Of a stretch of 64,000 nucleotides of DNA, positions 1 to 13,200 are shown in pieces. Each line of letters starts with the position of its first letter. Positions within the stretch are counted from its first letter, which is position 1. This stretch comes from Acanthaster planci (Eukaryota > Echinodermata > Asteroidea > Valvatida > Acanthasteridae): the NCBI RefSeq assembly GCF_001949145.1, contig NW_019091361.1, forward strand, positions 3,740,208-3,804,207. The letters run 5' to 3'. The notes below the pieces were generated by a model that saw only the letters and a list, made by a program, of their open reading frames with translations, did no database searches and was not told where the DNA came from. Position numbers and translations under genes: made by a program.

Positions 1-481
1 TCTGATTTATGATACATAGATACTTTCCTAACCTTCCATTTTTGTGACCCAAGCTGAAATCTCGCCCATGTGACTACAGGGATTTGGTTTCTAGTCCTTA
101 TCTGATCCATGGGTTTTCCCTGTATCTGAAAATGAATATCTCTTCCCCTGACCAAATAGTGTCTGCTGTATTTCCAGCAATCTCACTGTCTCCTCGGTCT
201 CCTCTCTTTATGTATATTCAGACTTAGGAGCGACTACTTTTAAAGAACCCTTAATTTTATGAACAGAAATACACATCAAAATCTTCACAAGTATTCACAA
301 AACCCCAGCTTCAATGTAATCTGCAAGCTATTCATACATGAACTGTGACAAATTCATTCCCATCTTATTGCTCTGTTATGTCAATGCTATCATTTAAGAA
401 ATTTTGGACTGTTCTTCTCTTCTCTCAACATTGGTGCGGCCACCAACAAGCAGGGAACTACATGTACATAATAGTCCTTAC

Positions 482-3400
482 AGCCGGCAGTTTGTTGGCC
501 AGCAGGCTGTCCAGGTATCCGTAGGCATCTTTTCCCGTCACCTCAATCTTGGCAAACGGGCTGAGGTCGATGATCCCGGCTCGCTTCATCACCATTTCGT
601 ACTCTCGCCTAACTGGCTCAAACCAGTTGGATCGATGGAAGCTGGGCTTGTACCCAGCCTCGTCGCCATCCAGTGCAAACCAGTGGGGCTGTTCCCAGCC
701 TGAAATTGAAATAAATACACCAAATAAATAACAGCTTATTAATCGTTTTCCACTTGTTACAAAACTGAGCAATCTAAAAAGATGATACAATCTTGCTGCT
801 GATAGCCATTCAAAATTAGCTTTGAAAATGAGATATGAATGATGGTTGGCATTAGGCAAATGTTAGTGTCCTCTTTTTGAGAAGTCAGTCCTGATTTTTT
901 AAGATCTTGAGAAACATTAATGAAAACATAATTAACAAATTAATCATAAACAAATGAATACTTTTTGAAAGGTTACGCCATTTCTGTGGGTATTCCTGCA
1001 GGGAACTTTCTTACCTTTCTCCACATCAATTATTGCTCAGGAAATCAATTATTGCTCAGGAAATCAATAACAGAGATTTCAAGTTCTGAATTATTACGAC
1101 GTACTGCATCTACATGTATGCTCTCTAGTTCAGCATTCACCGACAATATAAAGAAAACTGGAAATGAATTTTTGGTCTGAATGAAAGTGAGGGTTAGTCT
1201 TTACCACTGTAACTCTTCACGTTGAGCACAGTCCAGCACTCACCTGCATGAAATCCAAACTCAGCTCCTTGGGATTTGAGCTTTTCATAAATGCCATTGA
1301 TACGCTTGGTCGGTCTGCCCGCCCACCGCTCTTCACGGGGCCAGCCGATGGCGTTGTTCATCCCGTACGTCTCGCGGGTCTTGATGCTCGTGTACTCCCT
1401 GCAATTAACAAACATTCTGAAATTTCTGAAAGATGCTCTTTGGGGTGAAAGCAAATTGGCAAAGTGGTGGCGCATCAGGTAAAAAGAAGGTAGCTGTACC
1501 TATCCAATGAAGAACTTCTTGAATGGCGCCTTTCAAGAACACAGAGTGTTCTTGTGGGATGTTGAATTTACCTTGGGCTAATAAAGCAAAGGGTTGCAGT
1601 AGCCGTGACATTAACATAGAATACTGTATTGATAATGTGCTATCAACAATTCCAGGATTTCAGTGTGTCCGCCTTAATTTTGAGGAACCAATTTCAAAAA
1701 AGCACTGAAAGCTGAGGATAACAGACAGGAAGTTAACACCAGACACATCCCACTATAACATTTCTATGAATGCTCCATGCTTATTTGTGGGTCTAATGTT
1801 ACAGTCGGAAGAAGCACATAAAAACTGCTAAACAAATCCACGTGCCAAGCAAACCACAATAGCGCATGAGTCCTAAGAACAATGCATGGCTAGAAATTTG
1901 CTTCTCACTGGACGAATTCCTGGGCTCGTCTATACAGCTTGAATTCATCTGCTCTCTGGTGCAGGAACTGTGCACGCACAGTGTGGCATACTTTTGAGAG
2001 CTACTAAGTTTTGATCCAAGGATACACATTTATGTTATTAACCCAGTGTGGATGTTCCTTCACTCTTCAGTCATTGTGAAAACTCGATAAAAACACTAAT
2101 TTCTCTTAAACTGTTAACACTACTTTTAAGCTGCACTTTGTGGACCTGCTTTGTTTGCAGGACGACACAAAGACAGCAAGGCTGGCACAACGGTTCACGC
2201 TAGGTCAAACAGAAAGTGGAAAGTGACCGGCTTTCAGTGGAATGCGCACAGCACAAAGCACCTAACCATGAGAAGAGAAGCAGGTTCCTGAACGAAGGTG
2301 TGGGACACAAATGGCTTTCAAGTGTGGCTGTGTCTATGGCAAAAGGCTTCAGCCACTGGAAAGTGACTCCCATGGGTAGGTGTGTTATTTCTAGACCTAG
2401 CCATGACATTTGGACACGGAAACAACAATCCTATTCTCAAACAGCTGCTTTTACATTCAACTTTCTTCCTAACAGCGTGAATGATGTTTCTCCTCTAAGT
2501 AATGGTGCAAGGACTGACCTGCTTGTCCAATTGCCGAAGCGATTGGCATCCAACTCCACCAGATCATACGGTGGCTCCCCGTCAATCATCCAGTCACTGA
2601 TGTACTTGCCGTAGCCCCCGGAATGGATGATGCCGTAACTTTAAGCAAGAGTAAACACACAGACAAAACAACTAACTTAGTCATCTAGTTACCAACAGTT
2701 CACAAGCTAGTACTCATGTGGGATTCGAACCCATTTCCTTCACTTCCTTGCTCAAATACTATTCTTCACACTTGGTCAAATAAGAGTGCGCTTCATTATC
2801 AATCAAGGACAAAACTTAACATAATTTCCACAAATTTCCACATGCCAAGCATACCTCTGGAAATTTCGTTCAATCTAGTTTGAACGGGGCAAAAGATAAC
2901 AATGTATTCAAAACTGAAGAATGTTGATTAAACACGCTCTCAGTTACAAGTGGTTACAAACCACAGACACTCTTTGTGGATCTGAAAGAGGCACAAGCCA
3001 GTGATGCTTGGTTTACATATTAACATCAGTAGATGCAGACAGCATCAACAAACAGTCCCTGATGTAGGGCTGTGCCAAATATCCGAATATTTGATCGATT
3101 ATCAAATATTCCAATATCATATTCTGAATTTGAATATTTGAATAAAAAATTCATGAACAGGGAGAATTTTCTTTTGTTTTAAAAGAGAAAAATCGCACTA
3201 TGGAGGCTTGTTAAAAGCAAATTCAAATGAAAAGTGAAAGAATATTGTATCTTATGATTCAAAAAGTAAATTCTTCATTAAAAAATCTAAAAGGAAAAGA
3301 AATCTAAAAGGCAAGAAGTACTGTTTGTCTATTAAATCTTTAAAATCGTTGCTGGAGATCCTTCTAGAAATGAGAAGCTATTACAGTGATTATAATGCAC

Positions 3401-6400
3401 AATTGTGTGCGTTATTGCAACTTATATATGTTTTCTTTATCAACAATCTGCCGGTTGGTATGACCGAATACTCAGACATGTGATTGAATTGAAGACCAAA
3501 TATTCCAATAGTGCATTATTCAAATCGACTCAGCCCTACCCTAATGACATGTTATATGGAAACAATTTATTGAGATCAACTCACTTGCATCAAGCTGTTA
3601 GAATACTGTTGGCCCACAGCAACATGTCGACCGGCCCATGGGCCTACAAAAATGTCCCTGTCACATGAGTACCATGTGTTTCGACCATTTTCTCTTCATG
3701 ACTAAGAAATGAAACCCCAATTTTAATAAAAAAACCACCTCGCCAAAAATTAAAAATACTGGATTTGGGCACAAGTTTAGCTTTGAGAAATGATAAAACT
3801 ACCCCCCCCCGGTAAAAAGGCATGCCACATATTCCATTGTGTCTTGAATTCAATCCCTGTTACCGAGTCTTAACTTTCTGCTTGCTGCCAGTATTTGTTA
3901 TGACCGTATGGAAATGAGGCTTATTCAACGCTTTACCCAGTGCCGCAGGCAAGCCAGAAGTTCCTGAGTCCCTGGTAGGGTCCCACCATCCCCAGGACAT
4001 CGGGGCTGTAAGTGATGGGTCCACAGACGACGCTCTGGATGTCTGCAGTTTGAAGGATGGGAACACGCTGCATGGCCCCTTCCACATGCTCCATCAGTCG
4101 ATCCATGTCACTTTCGAACAATTCTTTACCAAAGCCTGAAATGGATGACAAAAGCAGAAATGACCTTTTGTCAGTCATAAGATTTGCATACAGATTTTAA
4201 ACCAAGAACCAACTGCACTACATGAGACCTCTTGGGGATTAGACAAATCAACTACATGAGGGAAAAGTCTGATCATGGCTTTATATTCTATATGTGTAAA
4301 TCAGTAACTTTACAAGTAACATGTTTTTTTCTATTGCGGTTAACTACTTCCTAACTGACAAAAATTTGCAAATACAGGCCTGGAAATGGTATCTTTCCAT
4401 CATCAATCTTTAGACTGGCAGAACCGCAATATTCTTGAGACTTTCTAAACTGATTTTGTTACCCACTGTTCCGGCACTTTCCCGAGCTGGTCAGACATTT
4501 AAGGATTGCTTTAAAATTCATGAGCATGCAAATGATTCCAGGTCCCTAGGACCGGTCTAGTCCAGTTCATTCTGGTAATTGTCAAGATATTCTAGGACCC
4601 TGGTAACAGGAAAAATTACTGAGTTCTTATAAGGAATTCCATTTAAGTACCGGATGGACAACAAGGAACTGTAATGTGGCAAAGCCTACTAGGGCAATGC
4701 TTATGGCCTTCCTTGGACTTTGCATGGAGAGTTGTGGGACTGGTACTGGACGATACTTCAAAGGTCGTTTTTATAGAAGGGCAGATGACTCGAGGCTTTT
4801 CTGAAGTGCTTTAAAAAATTCCCAAATTGCTGGTGGAGAACTGCCTTCAAACTCTATGACCCCGGTTTCCAATCGACACGTGAACTGGATTTTCAGTTTT
4901 TTGCCTTATTCCGTGGTTTTTTCCTCGGAACGTCATTCTGAGGTTTCCTCCTATACCTAAAAATAAAAAAGAATTCATCTTCTCTCTCTGGCCTCCAGGT
5001 TACAAAGCCTGTGTACTTTTGAGGAATCCTCGGGTGTGGTTTAACCAGAAAGGATTACAGTAAACAAAATTCTCAAGACCATGGGCCACGGAAGTCAGAA
5101 ATTCTGGCCAAGTCAGTGATTGTTTGGGATGCATCGAAAATCGGTAAAAGAGCCCAAATGGGGTTGATAAGGGCCCAAGTGGGGGAGGGGGGAAAGAAGA
5201 GGGGGAAAGGGTGTCACACCTACCCGGGGGCACACCGTCTCTAACCCAGTCATCCTGCTGTTTCATCTTGTGGCTTTTCTCATAGGGTCCAAATAGCAGG
5301 CCCGACCGCTCCTGCCGGAGGTAGTAGGAGTTCTCCAGGTCCCGGATGACTGGAGGCTCCCGCTTCAGGGCCTGCACCTCAGGGATGGAGGAGGTGATGA
5401 CATACTGGTGTTGGATGGCCACCATGGGCAGCTCCAGGCCGGCCATGCGACCCACATCTGTGGCCCAGAATCCTGGGTTAATGAGAAGCCAGTGGGGGAG
5501 AAAGAAATGTTGCTTCAATACAGTTAAGGTCGACAGCAGGTGCTTGGCAATAACTAACCGCCCCCGATGAGCCCTGACAACACTACTTCTAATGTTCCAA
5601 GCTAGCTGCACTGGGAGCTAGAACATGCAGACAGCAATCCCAACTGAAGGTACTTCAGATCACTGCCCTTGTGTCTTGCCTCTGCAATCCAGTGTGCTGG
5701 CCTTAATTGTGCAATAACTGGTGAACTATGCAAGCGGGGCGCTGTGCTTTCCCGTCGGTACATTAGGTTGGACACTGACATGCACAAACCCATCTCATGA
5801 GAAGGCCACAAAGCCCATACACGTACTCAACCACAACATAATCATTCCATCAATATGGTGACATTCTGGTCAGATGTTTATGTACCAATGTTAAGAGTTC
5901 CCCCTAGCACCCATGGTTGATACCGACCTGCAGCATTTACGATGCGCTTGGCAGTCAGTGTGCCATGTTCAGTTTCTACATCCCAGCCTCCATCACTGCG
6001 CTGCTTGAGGCCCTGTGTGCTGGCTGGCATGTAGATCTCGGCTCCATATTTACGAGCTCCAATGGCGTAGGCTTGGGTCAGAGAGTAAGGGTCAATGTGG
6101 CCATCTCCTGGATTGAACACGCCACCCAATATCTACAGAAACAAAAATGATGCATATAAACAAAGACAAATGTCCGGCCAAGCCTTCATTTCTGTTGAAG
6201 AATGAAGACTGTGCCACCGTACAACTTTTGGAATTACACTGACATGCAATAACAGTTGCTTAGAACAGCACTTGATTTTGAAATTTTGTTGCATCGTTTT
6301 GAAGACATAGCTTAACTTTATCACATGTATGCCAATTCAGGCATGTGGTGGAATAGAGTGGCCTGGCCTGCCACTCACAGAAGGCCTTGCCCGAAACTTT

Positions 6401-9400
6401 GGGTACCTCAGTGCTGTGTATGAGGCCCCCAATACCATGAGGCACTGAACACAAGCGGGAAAAAGGAAAACTGTATCAAGCTACCACTACAATCACTTCT
6501 CAAGCACAAGTACTGTAACTTGTTTAACAAGTAAAACCTGGTCCTAACGGTCCATTTTTACACATTCTTCCAATAGTCACGCCATTGGACTCCTAAAATG
6601 CTCCACTTTTTTTGTTTAAGTTGTTGCCAGTCTAGTCTTGGTTTCTGGATTTAAATCATTTTTTGTCACTCTTTATTGCAATATGTTGAAGAGAAGCAGC
6701 CCTTGAAATATGTATTTAATATGTATTAAAACTGATGTGGTCTTTGTTGCAGGAAAATGCTGGAAAGTCATTGTTTGCGAAAGAATCACTTTGCAACGTT
6801 GGCCTAGTTGATGTTGCTTGACATGCCAGTCTGCAATAATCCTTACATTGTTCAGCTTAAAGTTCTTGCATAAACTTTGAAAAAATTTATCACACTAGTC
6901 TGACAGATATGATGTACCCATACCCCATCCATGTTCAGTAGAGGGTGGAGTTCGGCCACTCTCTCCGGCCCTATCAGCTCCTGCACTGCTTTGTGCCAGC
7001 CAGCTCGCGACATCTGGTACTTGGCTTCGTCCATGCGATCCGGCGTGGTGAGGAGACGCAGGCTCCCCGGCTGGTGGAAGCCCACTTGCTAGGTATTCGT
7101 GGTAAGAGTGAAACAAAAAAAAATCACGGCGATTCAAATTTTAATCTGATATATATATGTGGAAAGAAACTCCCCAAAAAATTCTGGTTGAGAGTTCTCC
7201 TTGGCAGCCAAATAACCCATTGACGGTTTGAAAAGCTTTCAGATTCTTACTGGAAAAATCCAAAAGTATATTTTAAAAATATGCAATTATTTGAATCTTT
7301 GACAGGTATTTTGGAAATGTCTATTCTATACTAGTCGAGAAAACGGCATTTCTTTGGAGGCGTAGGCAAAGTTTCATACTCACAACCAACCTCACCACCT
7401 CCTCCTGCCTCCTCCCCCAAAAAATGAGTGTAAGTTACAACCAACAGAAAGAGCACCATCTTGTGAACAATGTCAGATTGAAAGAAATCAAGGAAGTTAT
7501 AGCTGAGTATTGTCACATGTCAGCCTCCTCCAACCAGCTCATCAATCAAATTGTGCTCATATCCAATTACTAGCACGGCACAGAGTGCCGTCTTCAATAC
7601 CCTCGCCACTCCAAATCCCTTCAATATCCAACAGTTTTTAATTTTGGTATTGAGCTGAGAATGGATAATCCTGTGATCTGATTGTTGGATTTTATTGGAT
7701 CGGGCAGGTCTCAACCAGGTTTCAACCTTTTGAAAGAAGAAAGAGGTCCATACGCAGGGACCACTGCTTTTCCCTGCAGTGAACTATTAGCCAACTAAAA
7801 GCAAAAAGGTACACACAAGTCAAACGTCACAGTGAAAATTTTCAGGGATTCACTTAAAAACATTTACAATTTTACAGACCAGTCTCATAGGGTTTGTGGA
7901 CAGCATGTCAAGCAGCGTCCGTATATGTATGGAATTCTTTCCCTGGGCTCATCAAGAAATCCACTGATTACCTGTCCAGTTTCAGCCTCCAACTGTTCAA
8001 ACAACTTGATGCTGTAATGATGGATGTTTTTCAAGTTGATGCCGGGATGAAAGTATGTGACCAATCCAGCCTACAAGCAGAGTCAAAACAGATTGGGTGA
8101 AGTCTTGCCGCAAGGTTGATCAAAAACATGACGTACCATGAGACAATGTAGTCGAAAAAATAGTTCTGCTTCCAATTACAGGCCTCTAAAAAATAGGGTC
8201 GGTAGGTCAGAACAAAATTTTCTTTTTGGGGGGGAGTCAAGTTTTTGTGCTGATTGAATGACATGAATGGGGATGAAAGCTTCCAAACATTGCCACAAAA
8301 AATGATAAAAACTTGCCTTAACCCTAACAGTCCTCAGTCCTCCAACAGGTGAAGGATTGAGGAGTGTTAGGGTTAATCTACATGTATGTATAAACGTCTA
8401 GAGTTGATAATTCATAATTATGGATAATTCACACCACTGTGCAAAACGCTCGTCAGGTAATCACAACGACAAACTGGCCAATGTTGTCTGTATATTGTGT
8501 GGTAAGCATGTATGCGGCATCCAGGTGGGTTGGCGATAAAACTCATACCACGGCAGGAAATTTTGTGGAAAAACGCTCGCTTCCAGTACAAGCAAAACAA
8601 CCTCACATTAAACTGGTGAACACAGAAAATACATACATGTACATAGACAAGAGATCAAGTTCTGTGAATAAACTTGCTGAAATCTTCTTGCAACATCAAT
8701 GTGTTTTTTTTGACCTGCAGCTGAGGGCAGTGTGCGTGTACAGCCAGTCGTAGTGTAACAACGCTATTTGTATAGACTGGATGCCACATTTCCATCAAAT
8801 GTTCTTTTGCATAAATGTGCATGGTGCGGTGGGAACCAGTGCAGCATTGAGCTTTGCACAAGTGTTTTCACCACTGCGACAGCGAAATGCGAAGGGAAAT
8901 TGTGAAAATAATGGACCCGGCGAATATATTATAAGCACTGTAAACTTGGTGCTTTTCTGAGAGCTTGTGAAAAATTTACAAGCTTACTCTGAGGTGGGAC
9001 TCGAACCCACAACCTCCTGCTAATATCTCCCTAATGCAAACAAAATCTTGAAAAATAAGGGAAGTTTCTTTTCAAAAGTTGCAAATTTAAGTTGGAAAAA
9101 AGAAAAAAAAACAGCATTCTAACGTGAAAAAAGGTCTTTGAGAGGTGTTTTGTCAGGACAGAAAAGACAACAGGATTCACTGTTTTTTTTAAAAGATTTT
9201 TAAAAATTTGTTCTAACTTGCTGATACAAACTCTAGGGTCGCGCTGAAAAATTACGGTTGGTCGGGAAACTGGAAGCACAGGTATTTTTTTTTGGCTTAA
9301 GACCAACACAAAAACTTCTATAAATGATATTTTTGATTGAAGCAATACACCACGATAAGTAAAGGCACAAATGTCTATCTATTGTTATGGTCCCCCCGAG

Positions 9401-10713
9401 AGAGCTAGTTTCCAGTGAAAACATGGTGGAACAGATAAAACTTGATTCTAGGAAAAAAATGGGAATTTGCAAAATGCAAAATCGGGATACCTTGATTTTT
9501 TTTATCCTTTCAACTGCACAGGCTGGACTTGAACCCCCAATATCCGGAATTAACCATAGGCCTTAAGATGGATGCTATGAATCGAGAGCAAACCTAAGGC
9601 ACTCGGGTGATTGAGTCGATACATGTACTCACCGCATGCCACGTGGATCCTGCTGTCAGCTCAGACTTCTCCAGGAGTACCACGTCTTTCATGCCGGCCT
9701 TGGCCAGGTGGTAGGCTATGCTGGTCCCCACACATCCTCCCCCAATGACCACCACCTCTGCTGTCTCCTTCAGCCTTTTGCTGAGCTTTCCGGACGTTGC
9801 TTGCCCATTGCTATGGAAGGAAAATTCCAAATGCTTTTTTCAATAAAAAACACTTAACTGTTCTAGATAAAATGTAAAAACAAGCTTGTTTAGCATTGTT
9901 TGCACATTTGGATGGGTGTGTGAACGGTAGTCCAAAAAAGGGAGCAGACACAAAATGACCTGAAAACGAGCTTAACCCCTTCGCGCCCAAAATTTCTTCC
10001 CAAAAGCTGACTCCAAGAATTCCAGCCTCGCTTGGCCACAAAGGCCACCTGCCAAACCGCAAATTCTCGGTTTGTGGCCCTGCGTGCTCTGCACACTTTG
10101 AATTACAATATGAAAAGGCTCATTGTTCGGTGGCATGCGGCTCTACTCACACTTCCACATTTCCGTTGCCTCTTTTCAAAGTGGGGACTATTGTGAAGTT
10201 GGTGATTATGATACAAATTCGGTCTTTTCATTTCTGGGCTACACACAAAGGCCAATCACCATATATACAAGAGCCAGGGTCTGCCTTCTTTCAACATGTT
10301 CGCTCGAGCGTGGGCCGAGAATAATAGCTGAAAAGCGGGCTGAAGATCTCAATTTTTACGTCTTTAGCCGCGTCCAGGCGCAAAGGGGTTAAGTTGTGAT
10401 TAACTCTCTCACAAAAGCAACAGTCATATGGGCCATGACATAAATGGGTGGGGAACATGGTGAAACTGGTATCCCCCACCCACTTGAGAGTTGACCAACC
10501 TTCCCCACAGAAGCAATATGTCCCCCTCTAGCTCCTCCAACTTTTAAAAACCAATCAACACCCGTGACAGGAACTGTTAACGTACCTAGAATTAGACACG
10601 TTGTTCCCTGTGGAGAAAGAGGCTAAAGATGGCAGCCATGCGCGGCCCGGGTCATGGGCCAGACGCGACCTCAGGAATGCCTGCGTGATTCGTTGATGTA
10701 GCATGCTAGCCAT
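482..10713 (-). CDS. DMGDH: Dimethylglycine dehydrogenase, mitochondrial (exons 1-10 of about 16; 3' end outside window)
   Basis: Flavoenzyme of the mitochondrial matrix that demethylates dimethylglycine to sarcosine, passing the one-carbon unit to tetrahydrofolate. Coding exons, in transcript order: 10586-10713, 9633-9810, 7972-8070, 6924-7088, 5928-6132, 5224-5472, 3937-4135, 2519-2638, 1244-1398, 482-699. All junctions are GT-AG, phases match, and 572 codons are visible. The start is the ATG at 10713; the frame extends upstream only through a non-ATG codon. It opens an Arg-rich, acid-poor presequence ([13 protein letters not shown]) typical of mitochondrial import. Exon 2 holds the FAD Rossmann motif GGGCVG (residues 66-71) and STWHA, where H101 is the expected covalent FAD site. 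[20 protein letters not shown] and PITYSPD mark the oxidase fold. Exon 10 enters the aminomethyltransferase-like folate domain and ends at LANKLPA. The intron after exon 10 runs to the window edge. Identity as DMGDH rather than sarcosine dehydrogenase rests on [13 protein letters not shown] and the exon pattern. Confidence 0.95.
3065..3538. mobile_element. hAT-like MITE in DMGDH intron 7
   Basis: The 474-bp, AT-rich element begins TAGGGCTG and ends CAGCCCTA, an inverted repeat that continues imperfectly inward (a run of gaatatttga-type repeats). It is flanked by the 8-bp direct repeat ccctgatg / ccctaatg (3057-3064 and 3539-3546, one mismatch), the target-duplication length of hAT transposons. 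No transposase frame is present, so it is non-autonomous. Confidence 0.75.
8318..8376. repeat. 59-bp TTAA-flanked foldback
   Basis: TTAACCCTAACAGTCCTCAG at the left is mirrored by a near-complementary arm ending TGTTAGGGTTAA. Arms of about 25 bp surround a short loop. The TTAA ends and CCC/GGG termini suggest a tiny piggyBac-type remnant; a simple hairpin is the alternative. It lies in the DMGDH intron between exons 2 and 3. Confidence 0.45.
8990..9035 (-). repeat. tRNA-like SINE fragment (B-box)
   Basis: On the minus strand it reads gtgggttcgagtcccacctc, a close match to the RNA polymerase III B-box with a paired T-arm. The rest of a tRNA cloverleaf is absent, so it is a SINE fragment rather than a tRNA gene. 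Similar T-arm-like stretches occur near 2718-2732, 9520-9545, 43594-43606 and 47665-47680. Confidence 0.35.
9515..9560 (-). repeat. tRNA-like SINE fragment (B-box)
   Basis: On the minus strand gggggttcaagtccagcc resembles a T-arm with B-box, as in the neighbouring fragment near 9000, but no complete tRNA can be folded around it. It is in the DMGDH intron just downstream of exon 2. Confidence 0.3.
9972..10392. mobile_element. piggyBac-like MITE in DMGDH intron 1
   Basis: The left end is TTAACCCCTTCGCGCC and the right end GGCGCAAAGGGGTTAA, an inverted repeat of about 12 bp inside a TTAA duplication. TTAA targets and CCC/GGG termini are the signature of piggyBac-family elements. The interior of about 413 bp has no meaningful reading frame, so the element is non-autonomous. 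Confidence 0.75.
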
Positions 10714-11763
10714 CTCTCTGGCAGCAGTTTGTAGGAATTCACATGGACGAGATGCAACACAGTCAATCAATCACTCTCTCAATGCTGGCGCCGGATCATT
10801 CAAAAGCTAAATGATCAAAAACACAAACACACACACTGGCACTAAATTTTGGCACCAGTTTTTAATTTTCACTGAGTAATTACAGAAGATCATGAAATTC
10901 AGAAGAACTGAATATTTTCCTATTTTTAGTCTGACAGATTCACAATGTAACTCTGATCATGCTGAGTATTATCTTATCATGAAAAAAAAAACACTCAGTG
11001 CTCATTTGCTGCTTCACATGTGAGTTACAACCCAGTACTCAACGTACTCAAGAACAAGATTCAAGAACAGTCTTTTGGAAAATAATGTAAAGTTCCACAA
11101 ATAGAGAGGCCTATCACTTTTTTCCCTTGTAGTGGTTTTTCTCTTGTAGTGGTGTACTAGCCACTAGAAAGTGATGTCAGTCCAAGTTAGCAGGGAAGAT
11201 ATTGAAGCATTAACTTAGTTGGTTTGTACATACATGTAAGGTGCCAAGAGTTGTCCATACATGTACATGTATCTGTGTGCATAGTGAAGGGAACTATACC
11301 CCAAAACTGTGCGGTTCGTCGTCCGCCGCATTCCCACATGCAGGGGACATCAAACCCCACAGAGCTGTTAACAGTGTTATGTCCCAACTATAGCATCAGC
11401 CCCAACTATAGCTGGTACTGTCCCAGCTGTAGTGCTGCAGTTAGGCAGACCAAACTACAACAGTGCATGTGCCAAAGTTATTTTGTTTCCATCCACAAAC
11501 CGTGCTATTAGAAATACCGGTAGGTTTTAATTTATGTTAGGTCTATGTCACAGATGAAGGGTCACATTTCAGATGAATTACATCAAACATGAACTGCATC
11601 AACTCAGAGATGGCTGAGAAATTTTCGACAGAAACTCGCAAACAATAGTTGCCTCAGCTCAACTGCAGCACTATACATGTAGTTGGGATGGACGCTATAA
11701 ACTTGGGACATAAAACAGAACTCTTCACGAAGTAAACACTTCTATTGAGGGGCTGCATGCTGT

Positions 11764-12069
11764 GCCCTCACAGAGGACATACTAGGCCTACTACTAGTAG
11801 TACTACGCTGGGAAGGGCATCCAAGACTGTTGCAAAATGGCAGGTAGCAACCACATCACGCCAGTGAAAATAACTGCAACCATGGTTACGCACATGAACC
11901 AGCCAGTCAGAAGATCAGGGTAGGGCCTACTCAATCTTTTCCTTGATGACAGTATGTAGGCGCGCACGTCATAGTTGTTTTCACCAGCAACGCGGTGAGG
12001 TTACTACTATACTAGTAGTAGTACTCTACTCGTCATTTCCCAGATGTCCGCCATGTCCTCTGTGAGGGC
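11764..12069. mobile_element. Foldback/MITE element in the DMGDH-BHMT spacer
   Basis: The terminal inverted repeat gccctcacagaggacat (11764-11780) is repeated perfectly in complement at 12053-12069. Inner arms carry the same motif on both sides (ctactagtagtac and its complement). There is no coding frame. No clean target duplication could be seen; gctgca occurs near both ends but not adjacent. Confidence 0.6.
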
Positions 12070-12924
12070 GCTGCAGGCCCTAGCCCATTAGCCTAGTAGT
12101 ATATAGTAGGCCCTACTTTTTAAATTCAACATTTCTGCGATAACTTAATCTAAATTTACCAATGCCGACCGCAGGGAAAATTGTGATGTCCGTATTATCA
12201 AACTTCACGAAATCCATGAATACACAACATGTATCTTTAACTTACCGCCCCAACGGAAAATACAGCCTTACAGGTAACAACGTACATGTACATAGCATGT
12301 TGATACATGGAGCTCTGGTCCACATGCCACCGGTAACCAGGTCGCTCTAGCGCCCCCACTGTGTCGAAATCAACAGGCTACGGCTGCTAGCTGGGGCAAC
12401 ACAGGGGGCTGTCAGCCACGGCGGGTACGTGTTTCCAGCCGTAGCCACGACTTTTGGACAGCCAAAGATTCGATTTGAATCATGATCCCGATGACACTAT
12501 TACAATGCTTCACGTTCGCGGATCTAGATCGGGCAATACTAGTTGGCTATACCCCCCAGAACTGTTGTTCTTCTAACTTTTTGGTGAAATGATTCTACAG
12601 GTTTTTCTGTTTAGTAATCTTTAAGAAGAGTTAGCGATTGACATAGAGGCTACCAACCCACTTAATCACCCGAGTGATGCATAATTTATTAAGTTTCTCA
12701 TTTTTGTACCTTCGCCTGACCGCAAACCTTTTTTGTAACCTTATACCCATGGAAAGAAATTAACCATTTCAACTCCCAGTTTATAATATCGTCATGCAAC
12801 GACGTGATTCTGTATCGCAAGTGGTCCGTTCCCGTGAAGGTTGCAAAACCATGATTCACTTCAGGTAGGCTGAGTCGACCTGTACTGGCTTGACTCCCAT
12901 AACGACTGAGCCCAGTACACACTG

Positions 12925-13200
12925 TGTCTCATCATCTTCAAGATCCTACAGGGTGATTGCTCCAGCTCATTTAGGTGATCTTGTCCAGTCCTGTGCCCCA
13001 GGTCATCGGGGTTGAAAGTCACCCAAAAACATCCTACTGGAAAAACTATGGCTAATCATCGTTTGGGGGAGAGAAGCTTTTTCGGATTGCAGCACCCGAA
13101 CTTTGGAACTCTTTTACCGGAAAATGTGAGACTATTGAGATCAGTTGACACATTCAAGGACGGATTAAATTCATATTTGCATAGACAGGCATTTGGTTAA
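12925..13200 (+). mobile_element. Non-LTR retrotransposon fragment, C-terminal end of reverse transcriptase ORF
   Basis: A frame ending at a TAA at 13198-13200 encodes LGERSFFGLQHPNFGTLLPE followed by NVRLLRSVDTFKDGLNSYL and RQAFG. This is the conserved C-terminal tail of LINE polymerases, the A-x-x-L-W-N-x-L-P ... F-K-x-x-L-K-x-x-L pattern; here the usual L-W-N is F-G-T. The upstream part of the polymerase is absent, as expected for a 5'-truncated insertion. The exact LINE clade is not determinable here. Confidence 0.7.

Noticed and set aside
2700-2740. Possible tRNA gene in DMGDH intron 7
   Set aside because: Only a T-arm/B-box-like gggttcgaatccc is present on the minus strand. No acceptor, D or anticodon arms can be paired, so it is at best a SINE remnant.
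10714-10770. Upstream extension of the DMGDH first exon (IDCVASRPCEF...)
   Set aside because: It begins at a non-ATG codon. The first ATG in frame, at 10713, has a good context and gives a better mitochondrial presequence.
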